64,000 bases of DNA from Rotaria sordida (taxonomy: Eukaryota; Rotifera; Eurotatoria; Philodinida; Philodinidae). Under the pieces are notes generated by a model that ran no database searches, was not told the DNA's origin, and saw only the letters and a program-made list of their open reading frames with translations. The translations under genes and the position numbers were made by a program. The stretch lies in the NCBI GenBank assembly GCA_905250125.1, contig CAJNOL010000531.1:62860-126859 (forward strand), given 5' to 3'. Below, one piece after another: positions 35,215 through 45,100 of the stretch; position 1 is the first letter of the stretch, and each line of letters starts with the position of its first letter.

Positions 35215-37709
35215 TTATTGAATATCATAAATCAACATTGATTGTTTCATTCGAACTAATAAATATTGTTCATCTAACATGCAAACATTAAGTATAGAAT
35301 CATCAATAATTGTTTCAGATTTTCCTGTTTGATCATTAACTAGTAAAAGAGAATGTTCATGTATTCCATTTCCATAAACAATTAACCATAAATGATCATC
35401 AATAAATGGTGTTAAATAAAGCATAAAATCGATACTTCGAATTCCTTTTAATAATGATGATGAAGGAATAATTGGAATTGTAGAAAATATATGTGTTAAA
35501 TCCATTGAATAAAGACCTATACGAAATTGATCTTTTTTATTTTTAATAACAAGACCAAGTTGTGTACCAGATTGATTAACACGAATACATCGAATACCTT
35601 AAATAATAATAAAAACTAGACAAGTTAAATCAAACCCTCTCGACTCACAGATGTAATTTCTATTGAATTATTTTTCTTTCTATAGGTCATCTACCTTAAA
35701 TACTATTTACTCATATTACGTCACAAAATAATACTTGATGATAAAAAATTATGTATTGAAGATGACTATTACACATCAACATAGTTAACATCTGTAAACT
35801 TGTTTTCGACATTGAAACTCTAAAGTGGACCGCAAAAGTTTAAGAGACCTTTATTTTTGAAGTTTTCATCGAAGATGAGTAGCTAGGTCAGATTCAAATA
35901 ATGATTTGAATAACTCTTGAAATTACCTATCGAATACAATATGTGTCAAATTTTCAAAAGAGACTTCGTAAAGAAAGTTTTCCAGAAAGCCGCACTAGGG
36001 GGATTTCAAGTTATAGAGAATTTTGACAGAAAGATTTTTCAATATAAGCATCTGAAAGAGCAGAAAATTCTCAATAGAATGAATGGTCGCCCATCTCTGT
36101 ACGATATTTCGTCACAAAGTTATAAGCATTAGAGAAAAACGAAAAAAAAGCGTTTTCGTCGATTTTTATCAAAAAAAAGCCTTAAAATTCGATTAAAACT
36201 GCATTTTTTCGTTTTTTACAATGCTGATAACTTCGTGACGGAATATCGTAGAGGGCTGGACGACCCTTGATTTTGTTTGAAATTTTCTGCTCTTTCAGAA
36301 ACTTATATTGAAAAATCTTTTTGTCAAAATCCCCTAGGACTTGAAATCCTCCTGATACGATTTTCTGAAAAACTCTCTTCACAAAGTTTCTTTTAGAAAT
36401 TTGACAGATATTGTATTTGATAGGTAATTTCAAGAGCTACCCAAATCGCTATTTGGATTTGACCTAGCTACTCGTCTTCTATGAAAAACTTCAAAAATAA
36501 AACGTCTCTTAAACTTTTGCGGCCCACTTTATGGTAATGAATTTTAAAAAAAAATCATTCCATGAAAAAATACACCCTACAGCTGCTGGAACACAAAGAA
36601 CTTTTACTCGAGGACTGGTCAAGTCAAGTGAAGTCAGATTTTCCCAGCTCTATTATATACAAAACATTAAAATATAATCAAGTATATTTTACCAATATCA
36701 TCTTGATTAATTAAATTATCTTTTGACCAAGCATTTTTTAAATTCCATTCAGGTAATGGACCATATTGTCGAATAGTTTCTATTGGATGATGAGAACAAA
36801 TAAAAACACTTTTATCTTGTTCAACATATGTTAAAGCAATAAGATAATGTGATTGACTACCACGAACTTGTTGAATATTAGTACATGTATATAAATGTGT
36901 ATCAAATAATGAAAGAATCATACGTCCCAAAACAAGAAAACAATCAAGTATGGAACACCAAGTTATATCTGATACAAAACCATCTTCCATTGTAGACCAT
37001 GAAACACTTCCACCCTAAATTCATACAATTATCAAAAAAAATAAAATAAAATAAAAATAATTACTCACTAAAGTACCATTAACATTATATAAAATAAGTT
37101 CGTCTTTTTCATATAAAAGAATTTCATCTCGTTTTGAGTTACATCCCATAGCACGACAAGTTGATGAAAAACGATATGATTGTACAGGTTCTGTTTGTAA
37201 TAAAGAATGACGAAGTATTGAACAAATTGTAGGTCTATCAATAATATTAGTTGAACGACATATTTCAAGATCATAAATTGAACCTGGAGTATTTTTAACC
37301 TAAATATAAATAGTTCATAACGAATTTTTCTTAAAACAAAAAAATAATCAAATATAAACTTGAATAAGTATTGGTAATTGTTCTTGTAATTGTTTAATTT
37401 CTTGATTTAATAAATTATGTTTTTGTCGTGTTATTGTTATTAGTTGTCGTTGTTTATAAATTTCTAAATCTTCATTAAGTGTATGAAATAATTGATCAAT
37501 TTCATTTAATTTTTCATTATAAGTATTTCGAAGTAAAGTTAATGATGAATCTAACCATGAATCAAGTTGTTTTCGTGCATATATTCGACATTCATTCGAT
37601 GAAAGTGATAATGATTGAATCATATCAGATAGTCTATATCAAATTCAAACAAAAAATAGAAATAAAACCTTGTCAAATTTACAAAAGAAAATATTTACTG
37701 ATTATCCAT
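35215..37709 (-). CDS. coiled-coil plus probable beta-propeller protein (TRIM-tail-like)
   Basis: Five exons join in frame: 37709-37699 (an 11-base first exon, MDNQ), 37633-37360, 37299-37069, 37014-36693, 35597-35215; about 406 aa. Residues ~5-95 are a coiled coil (RKQLDSWLDSSLTLLRNTYN, QLITITRQKHNLLNQEIKQL). The rest is built of short beta-rich units with aromatic and hydrophobic repeats (ILLYEKDELILYNVNG, CSILDCFLVLGRMILSLFD, GLVIKNKKDQFRIGLYSMD, LLVRMKQSMLIYDIQ), suggesting a WD40/NHL-like propeller. The arrangement resembles the coiled-coil and propeller part of TRIM/NHL proteins without RING or B-box. Function unknown. The last intron (35598-36692) is long because it contains a palindromic transposon. 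The next gene upstream, on the same strand, has a similar propeller style. Confidence 0.75.
35823..36529. mobile_element. Tc1-type palindromic MITE in an intron
   Basis: Ends are inverted: AAGTGGACCGCAAAAGTTTA at the left and its near-perfect complement (one mismatch) at the right. The two arms pair over about 310-340 bp, including GAGTAGCTAGGTCA, TGAAATTACCTAT and TATATTGAAAAATC or its counterpart. The 707 bp element is flanked by TA on both sides (35821-35822 and 36530-36531), as for Tc1/mariner targets, and the terminus resembles Tc1-like repeats. The 71- and 83-codon frames inside are mirror translations of the arms and not genes. Confidence 0.85.
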
Positions 37710-37961
37710 TATTAATTTACTAAAATTAATTAATAGATATCTAAAATAAGATAAACACTTCAAAATCTTTTTTTTTCGCTAAGTTAACATATATTTATAA
37801 TTTTTTTACAAACATTCAACAAAATTTTTCATATTCTTGATTAAAATAGTTTCTTTCAAAAAAAAAAAAAAAACAATAACATTTTTCGATAATCATAACA
37901 TTCAATGCAAATGAGAACAAAAAAAATAACGTATAGAATAAACAAAGAACAATTTTTTAAA

Positions 37962-39070
37962 TTAAGAATGATATTTCAAATATTGTACACGAGCAGCATT
38001 TACATTAAGTATCATTAAATCTCGACAATTCGGTAATAGATAAACAAATTGTTCATCATGTTCAATAGCTTTTTCAGCAATTATATCTTGTATTTTAGTT
38101 TCTTTATTTATATATTCAAAATTCAAAAAAACCAAACGATTTTCTCCATCTTGTCTAATACCAGTAAATATTAATGTATTTTCATTATCAAAACATCGTA
38201 TAGATGATATTGTCATATATGATAAGTCAAATTCATATTTAATTATCATTGTTACTGGATCTAATATAATAATTTTATTAGGAGTTTGTTTGTAATGTAA
38301 AATAAGAAATGAATCAGAACAAAAAAATCCTTCAATTTGATTAATAATAATAGAATCAGGTAATTGTTTTGTATGTAAATGAACAAATTGAAGAGTATAA
38401 ACATCAATTAATTTTGTTGATGGATCATGTATATAAAGACGATAAGAATTACAAGCCACGAAAATCTTTTCTGATAAATAATAATGAGGATAATCAAATA
38501 ATTTTTTAATTAAAAGTGTCTGATTTGAATCATATTTAAGGGTATAAAGACTTTTCGATGTTGCAACAAGATAAACTTGTAATATTTCACACCTAATTAA
38601 ATATATTAATAAAGATTAGAAAAAAAAGAAAACAATTCTTTAATATTTACTTATTACCAAAGTATATCAATTATCTTATTTTCTGTTTCAGGCCATCTTG
38701 ATGATCGAATAAAATAACCCGTAAGTGTAATAAGATGAATTATATTTCCAATTGAATTAATACATACTGTTGTTAATTGATTATCAGATGCAAGAAGATT
38801 TGTACCATGTGGAACTTTAATTACATGAGCAAAATGAAATTTTGAAATATCAATTCGATTTATTAATGTTGATGTTGACAAAATATTATCATCGGATATT
38901 GAAATAAGTGGTATTGAAGATGAATATATTGGTTGATATGATGAAGATTCTATATGAGGATCTTCAGTTGGAGGAACACTAATAGACATAAGTGGAATCG
39001 GAAGAGGATTATTGATATATTGTTGTAAATCAATATCATTTATTTTAGAATGATGTTGAACGTTTGTCAT
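37962..39070 (-). CDS. probable beta-propeller protein, neighbour of the coiled-coil propeller gene
   Basis: Two exons, 39070-38658 and 38592-37962, join in phase across a short intron to give about 347 aa. After a low-complexity Ser/Pro/Ile-rich N-terminus (residues 1-60) come repeated beta-strand-like segments: TVCINSIGNIIHLITLTG, QVYLVATSKSLYTLKYDS, KIFVACNSYRLYIHDP, SDSFLILHYKQTPNKIIILD, NTLIFTGIRQDGENRLVFLN and QFVYLLPNCRDLMILNV. This spacing suits a WD40/NHL-like propeller but no diagnostic GH-WD or NHL signature is visible. It lies 252 bp upstream of, and on the same strand as, the preceding gene, and may be an old tandem relative. Function unknown. Confidence 0.75.
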
Positions 39071-39783
39071 TTTTTCTTTATTTGATGTTTTGAATTCGTA
39101 CTTTTACTTTTGTTTTTTAAGACAAAAAGATTGTAGTGATATATAAATGTGGAGGCCAATAGATCTTTTTTCCTATTTTCGCGGAACAATAAATGATTGG
39201 TCGATATAATTCACGTATCGAATTTCGCAATCAAGAAGGGTCGAGGAAGTAACTATCTACTCTTGAAAAATTTTCGTTTTGTTTTTATTGTTTTTTTTTG
39301 TGCTTATCAATACTCAAAAAAAACCGTTCAAACCCTTCAAATTCGTTCAGCTTTAGCGGAAAATTTTCCCATAGACTTTTAGAGTCATTGCTCACTCCCT
39401 GTTCCTGGTAACTTCAGGATATCTTTGATCATTTCAATAACTTCGTGAATACGAAGAATATTCGGTATTATCTAGATTCTATAATCGATTTGTGCTTTTC
39501 ATATAATTTTGAATGTATAATTTTCTTTCTTGATCAATAACATGTTTTATCCAATTAAGAACAGAAACAATAATGGTATATCCACTATGTTTTTATTTGA
39601 ATTCATTCTTAAAAATAAGATCTTATTTTAAATATTTAAGAGCAAAAATGAATTTCAAAAGAAGTTCACAAAAAATCATTTATTGCAACATATTTATTTG
39701 GTTTTACGCAATAACATTACAAGCTTTCAAGATCTTAACGTATTCTTATTGCAGATGTCGATAGATACCAAAATAAAGCCCAA
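39071..39783. other. intergenic upstream region
   Basis: The first 150 bp is the probable promoter of the minus-strand gene. No gene or clear repeat was seen in the rest. Confidence 0.4.
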
Positions 39784-40566
39784 AATAAATGTGGAAACTT
39801 CGGATTGAAATCCGAGAGTTATGTGTACTTCAAAAAGTGAATGAGACAGATGAGTCGTTCTAGAACGTGTGGGCATCAAAATTATACTGGGGAACCTACC
39901 CTCTAAACTGTGGATTTCTATTGAGTATTGCCAAACCAATAGAACTTGGGACCGAATACAGCTTAAATTTGAACTCTTCCCCTTGATTTACCCTAAGAAA
40001 GTCGTTTTTCCTATAACTTGATTTCTATTGGTCACTGCTCAACCAATAGTATTTCGATGGAAGTGGAATACAGATTCGAGTTCTCCATCTCAGAAAACCT
40101 CGAAGTATCATCACTGTGATCGGAAGATAGAGCTCTATTTGTGGATCAATTAGATCGTTGACAAAAACATAACCTAGTTCTCTTTAATTACCTTTGTGAT
40201 AGGTGAGTCAACCTTCTTGTTTCTTTATGTTTTATATACCATTTTGTAGCTCTTGAAATTCTCTATCAAATGGTATATAATAGTTGGGGTTTTAGTTGAC
40301 TATGATAGGAAAAGTTGTTTACGAAAGCGGGAATGGGTCGATCTTTCCATAGGGAAGGTGCAGGGAAAAATGAGTATTTTTGCAATAACTCAGGAAGGGC
40401 TCGGCCAATCCTTCTCATCTTCGAACTCGACCGAGATATTGTTAAGACTGAACTGTGTAGAAAATTTCATCGCGATCTGACTCTCCTTTCAAAAGTTATC
40501 GTGTAAACGGACGGCCGGCCGGACACACTGACCGATTCTAGAGTGTACTCACTTTTTGAGTACACA
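39784..40566. repeat. ~783 bp dispersed repeat, copy 1
   Basis: Homologous over its whole length to 44138-44920, in the same orientation. Near the ends it has an inverted pair, GTGTACTTCAAAAAGTGA (39823-39840) against TCACTTTTTGAGTACACA at the right end. This suggests a non-autonomous DNA element with about 40 bp of extra homology on the left. Inside lies a hairpin, TATATACCATTT...AAATGGTATATA (about 40235-40275), and near the right end a GC-rich block ACGGACGGCCGGCCGGACAC. No open frame codes for a transposase. Target-site duplication not identified. Confidence 0.8.
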
Positions 40567-40741
40567 AAAACTACCTCTGAAAAATACCTTTTAGCAAAAA
40601 AAAAAAGCTTTTTTACCAAAAAATCTTCAATATTTCCCTCACACTATTGAAGGGAATAGTTTGAGGGGAGACTGGGACATTTTTTCCTGAAAACGTTCTT
40701 TTTTCTGCTGAAAAGTATTTATCCTGAGGTAGTTTTTTGTG
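40563..40741. repeat. short inverted repeat unit
   Basis: CACAAAAACTACCTC at the left pairs with GAGGTAGTTTTTTGTG at the right, with further pairing of AAATACCTTTTAGC with its near complement. A 179 bp hairpin-forming unit directly follows copy 1 of the 783 bp repeat. Confidence 0.6.
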
Positions 40742-41434
40742 TTAATTCTGGGTATGTCACATATTTTGTTCTCAAATTGAACTACCATGATCAAAAATAT
40801 TACAAATGTACTCAATTTTAAAAGTACTTTACCCTGCATAAGACCAAATTCGATCAACTCCAGTCAATTTCAGTCAGTTCAGCTTTGAGTATAGAACAAT
40901 TTAACCTCAAATATATCCAATTCAAAATCCAGTCAATTTCACTTCTACACGATAGTATGTAGGTGAATCATTTCAAGAACATAGTTGTGAATCGGTTGCT
41001 CCAATTTTGTTAGATGTACTGATAGATGAGCATTTTATTTTTAATAATCATTTGTATATATAAATGTTCAGTTTTATTTACAAGTGGTAAAAATTCGTAT
41101 CTCAAAAGAAAACAAACTATACTAGTAAAATTACTTTCTTGATCTAAAATTTTATATTTCAATATTTGCATATATATTTTTCTTTGTTTAAAACATTTTT
41201 TATATATAATTTCTTTAAACTAATGATTATCCATTATTGAATAATACTTTTACTCATATATGATAAACAAAATAAAAATATATGACGTTTCTTTATTTTC
41301 TTTTATTGATATATATTAAATGCATCACAGTATAAAATACAAAAAAAAATAGACGAACAACAAAATCGAATATGAAAAAAAAGAAAAAAAAAGAATGACA
41401 AAAAAAGACAAAAAAAAAATTTCTTTTATTTTAT
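40742..41434. other. intergenic, nothing recognised
   Basis: AT-rich spacer leading to the 3' end of the next minus-strand gene. A-rich tracts near 41340-41420 are the only notable feature. Confidence 0.4.
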
Positions 41435-41539
41435 TTATTGTTGATTATTAATATTATTATCATCATCATGTTGTTGTTGTTGTTGTTGTCTTTGAACAGG
41501 ATGTGCAGCTACTTGACCACGTAACCAAGGATTTGGTAT

Positions 41540-41991
41540 TAGGGGTGGGAAGTTACCGTTACCCGGGAGTTACGTTACCGGGTAACTAGTAACGCCGGAG
41601 TTACCAGTTACCAGGTAACTAGTAACTTCGAAGTTACTAGTTACTTTTGGTAGGTAACTTGTCTAAAAAGTCGAGATATCGCTTCCTAATGACTGAATAT
41701 CATCTATTCATCACTCAATTAAATTACGAGTTACTTGGTAACTAGTAACTCCTATGTGCGTTACTAGTTACTCGGTAACTCGTGAGCTGAATAAGTACTG
41801 TAATGATGGTATTCACTCATTAGGAAGTGATATCTCCACTTTTTAGACAAGTTACCTACCAAAAGTAACTAGTAACTCCGAAGTTACTAGTTACCTGGTA
41901 ACTGGTAACTCCGACGTTACTAGTTACTCGGTAACTAGTAACTTGCGAGTTACTAGTTACTTGGTAACGTAACGGTAACTTCCCACCCCTA
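41540..41991. mobile_element. hAT-type MITE 1, inserted in coding sequence
   Basis: A 452 bp palindromic element with ends TAGGGGTGGGAAGTTACCG and the inverse CTTCCCACCCCTA. It is flanked by perfect 8 bp target duplications TTTGGTAT at 41532-41539 and 41992-41999, the hallmark of hAT transposition. The interior is dense in GTAACTAGTTAC-type words that pair between arms. It has no transposase frame. Confidence 0.95.
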
Positions 41992-42188
41992 TTTGGTATT
42001 GGATCAGTAATTTCAATACGTGTTATTGTTGTATTCTCTATGTAAAAGAAAAAAAAGTAAAGAATAAAAAAAATTTTTTTTTTCAATACTTTGTTTCTCA
42101 TTAAATACTTGTACAAATGTATTATTATCAAATTCTTGTATTGATTTTGAATAAATAAGTTGTTCTAAACTATCATTACAATAACAAG

Positions 42189-42417
42189 TAGGGGTATGCA
42201 AGCTCAGCTCAAGCTCACAAATAATGAGCTGTTGAAACCGCTCACTGAGCTGAGCTGAACTGTTCGAACAGCTCATTTGAGCGAACCGAGCTTTTCCAAA
42301 CAGTTCAGCTCATTTCACATGAGCTGTTCGAACAGCTCAGCTCATGTGAAATGAGCTGTTCGAACAGTTCTTTCGCTCATTTGAGCGGAGTTCGTGAGCT
42401 GAGCTTGCGTACCCCTA
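42189..42417. mobile_element. hAT-type MITE 2, inserted in an intron
   Basis: A 229 bp palindromic element with ends TAGGGGTATGCAAGCTCAGC and the inverse, differing by one base. Perfect 8 bp target duplications ATAACAAG lie at 42181-42188 and 42418-42425. The interior consists of repeated GAGCTG/CAGCTC and TTCGAACAG words. It lies just upstream of the splice acceptor (GATAG, about 42170) of the host gene's third exon. Confidence 0.95.
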
Positions 42418-43014
42418 ATAACAAGCATTTACCGAAAATAATATACGTGTCTATTAAAAAAAAAAGTAGTATCTTAAATAAAATATCAAATTTTATTTTA
42501 TTATTTACCTGAATATTTTTTTTTTACTGTGATGAAAATTTAAATGATTACGTTGATGGGATGATAAATTATTTATCATATACATAGTTGTTATATCTGC
42601 ATACCATTTTATTTTTAATAATTTATTTTCATAAATTTTCAACTCTTCAACGTTGCACTCACATGCTGCTTCTTTAAAATAAACAATAATTTGATTTTGA
42701 ATATCTTGTAATTGCATTAATATCTCATCTAAATCATCTTTCTAAATGAATAAAAAACTAAACAAAAAAAAATTTTTTTTTAAATTTTCTTACATTCGAT
42801 TTAGCATTGTTAAGCTTTAACCAAAAATTAGATAAAAAAGTATCAATATCTTCTTTTTCTTCTTCTTCTTCTTCTTCTTTAATATTTATTTCATTATAAT
42901 TCATATTTTCATAAATATCTAAAAGTCAATAAAAAAAAAAATCTAGCAAAATATTGATTACATGTCTTCGGAGAGTATCCCCGGAAACTCGATTATGTCC
43001 TAGGGTAAGAGGTA

Positions 43015-43108
43015 CATAGATATATAGGTATAGGAGGTATAGAGGTATAGGAGGTATAGGGGGTATAGGAGGTATAGGAGGTATAGGAGGTATAGGAGGT
43101 ATAGGAGG
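43015..43108. repeat. GGTATAGGAG minisatellite running into the gap
   Basis: A 10-base unit, GGTATAGGAG, is repeated about nine times, less regular at the left and perfect at the right, directly up to the run of N. The array probably continues into the gap and caused it. Confidence 0.9.
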
Positions 43109-43951
43109 NNNNNNNNNNNNNNNNNNNNNNNNNNNNNNNNNNNNNNNNNNNNNNNNNNNNNNNNNNNNNNNNNNNNNNNNNNNNNNNNNNNNNNNNNNNN
43201 NNNNNNNNNNNNNNNNNNNNNNNNNNNNNNNNNNNNNNNNNNNNNNNNNNNNNNNNNNNNNNNNNNNNNNNNNNNNNNNNNNNNNNNNNNNNNNNNNNNN
43301 NNNNNNNNNNNNNNNNNNNNNNNNNNNNNNNNNNNNNNNNNNNNNNNNNNNNNNNNNNNNNNNNNNNNNNNNNNNNNNNNNNNNNNNNNNNNNNNNNNNN
43401 NNNNNNNNNNNNNNNNNNNNNNNNNNNNNNNNNNNNNNNNNNNNNNNNNNNNNNNNNNNNNNNNNNNNNNNNNNNNNNNNNNNNNNNNNNNNNNNNNNNN
43501 NNNNNNNNNNNNNNNNNNNNNNNNNNNNNNNNNNNNNNNNNNNNNNNNNNNNNNNNNNNNNNNNNNNNNNNNNNNNNNNNNNNNNNNNNNNNNNNNNNNN
43601 NNNNNNNNNNNNNNNNNNNNNNNNNNNNNNNNNNNNNNNNNNNNNNNNNNNNNNNNNNNNNNNNNNNNNNNNNNNNNNNNNNNNNNNNNNNNNNNNNNNN
43701 NNNNNNNNNNNNNNNNNNNNNNNNNNNNNNNNNNNNNNNNNNNNNNNNNNNNNNNNNNNNNNNNNNNNNNNNNNNNNNNNNNNNNNNNNNNNNNNNNNNN
43801 NNNNNNNNNNNNNNNNNNNNNNNNNNNNNNNNNNNNNNNNNNNNNNNNNNNNNNNNNNNNNNNNNNNNNNNNNNNNNNNNNNNNNNNNNNNNNNNNNNNN
43901 NNNNNNNNNNNNNNNNNNNNNNNNNNNNNNNNNNNNNNNNNNNNNNNNNNN
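43109..43951. other. assembly gap (843 N)
   Basis: Unknown sequence. The open frames that cross it are artefacts of translating N. The left edge is a tandem repeat and the right edge is the end of a small inverted-repeat element. Confidence 0.99.
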
Positions 43952-43954
43952 AAG

Positions 43955-44117
43955 AGTAGTGGCGTAACCAAGCTGCTGCCAGCTGGGGCTCAGCCTCGTC
44001 ACCTGACATAGCTGCTCCAGCTAAGTTCTATTATGAGCCCCACTACTGGGCAGAATTTGAGTAATTGAGCCCCATCAGAGCCCCATCATCATCAAAATCC
44101 TGGTTACGTCGCTACAG
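43955..44117. mobile_element. small inverted-repeat element next to the gap
   Basis: GTAGTGGCGTAACCA near the left pairs with TGGTTACGTCGCTAC at the right end, with two mismatches. The motif resembles CAGTGGCGTAACCAGG-type ends of hAT-related elements. The ~160 bp interior contains repeats of GAGCCCCA. Its left flank is lost in the gap, so a target duplication cannot be checked. Confidence 0.55.
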
Positions 44118-44137
44118 AAGATAAGTGAGATTTCTAA

Positions 44138-44920
44138 TAAATAAATGTGGAAACCTCGGATTTAAATCCAAGAGTTATATGTACTTCAAAAAGTGAATGA
44201 GGCAGATGAGTTATCCTAGAATGTGGGGACATAAAAATTATCCTGGCAAACCTTTTCTACAAACACTTGATTTCTATTGGCTACTGCTCAACCAATAGGA
44301 TTTGGGGGTGAATACAACTCAGATTTGAACTCTTCACCTTGATTTACCCTAAGAAACTCGTTTTTCCTATAACTTGATTTCTATTAGTTACTGCTCAACC
44401 AATGAGATTTCGAGGCGAATGGAGCATAGATTCGAGTTCTCCACCCCAGAAAACCTCGAAGTATCATCTCTGTGATTGGAAGATAGAGCTCGATTTGTGG
44501 ATCAATTAGAGCGTGGACAAAAACAGAACCGATTACCGTTTAATTATCTGTGCAATAGGTGTGTTAGCTTTCTTGTTTCCTTGTTTTATATACCATTTTG
44601 TAGCTCGTGAAATTCTCTACCGAATGGTATATAATAGTTGGGATTTTATTTGACTATGATAGGAAAAGTTTCTTACGAAAGCGGAGACAGGTCGATCTTC
44701 GCATAGGGAAGCATAGGGAAAAATGACTATTTTTGCAATAACTCAGCAATGGCTCGGCCAATCATTCTCATCTTCGAACTCGACCGAGATATTGTTGAGA
44801 CTAAGCTGTGTAGAAAATTTCATTGTGATCGGACTCTCCTTTCAAAAGTTATCGTGTAAACGGACGGCCGGCCGGACACACTGACCGATTCTAGAGTGTA
44901 CTCACTTTTTGAGTACACAA
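44138..44920. repeat. ~783 bp dispersed repeat, copy 2
   Basis: The second copy of the repeat at 39784-40566, same orientation, with scattered substitutions and small indels (about 10% by eye). It shares the GTACTTCAAAAAGTGAATGA start, the ATATACCATTTTGTAGCTC hairpin and the GGACGGCCGGCCGGACACAC end block. Confidence 0.85.
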
Positions 44921-45100
44921 CAAGAGAGTCTATTGCACTTATCATATGCCATGATTGGTTTTTTTTATCATTTCTGATATTTCATCATTCTGTCTCTTAC
45001 GTAAAAGAAAAATCATTTTCTGTTATAATGTCGTAATGTTGCACCATTACATTGCTGTTTGGTGCAATAGATAGACTATATTTAGACAAAACACATAGTA

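Larger units (their letters stand above)
41435..42904 (-). pseudogene. unrecognised gene with coding exon broken by a MITE (allele may be inactive)
   Basis: Four exons are visible: 42904-42794 (possibly starting earlier at an acceptor at 42919), 42741-42509, 42169-42090 and 42037-41435. They splice in frame. The product is acidic at the N-terminus (a run of seven Glu), then helical (DDLDEILMQLQDIQNQIIVY, VEELKIYENKLLKIKWYAD). The ancestral end was ITDPIPN followed by PWLRGQVAAHPVQR, a poly-Gln tract and Asp/Asn. The last exon is interrupted right after IPN by a 452 bp hAT-type MITE with a perfect target duplication. Reading into the MITE adds about 44 residues with repeated QVTSN/VTSY units before a stop at 41856, replacing the original ~31-residue end. 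A second MITE lies in the intron before exon 3. No family recognised. An upstream exon may lie in the assembly gap. Whether the gene still works is unknown. Confidence 0.65.

Noticed and set aside
35917..36433. Two similar 71- and 83-codon frames on opposite strands
   Set aside because: They are mirror translations of the two arms of the Tc1-like palindrome.
42189..42417. MITE 2 as an insertion in coding sequence
   Set aside because: A frame runs through the insertion site, but the exon 2 phase (ending AG) only joins correctly at the acceptor at 42170, placing the MITE in the intron.
42926..44009. Long minus-strand open frames across 43.1-43.95 kb
   Set aside because: They consist almost entirely of N translated as unknown residues, with the GGTATAGGAG array at one end.
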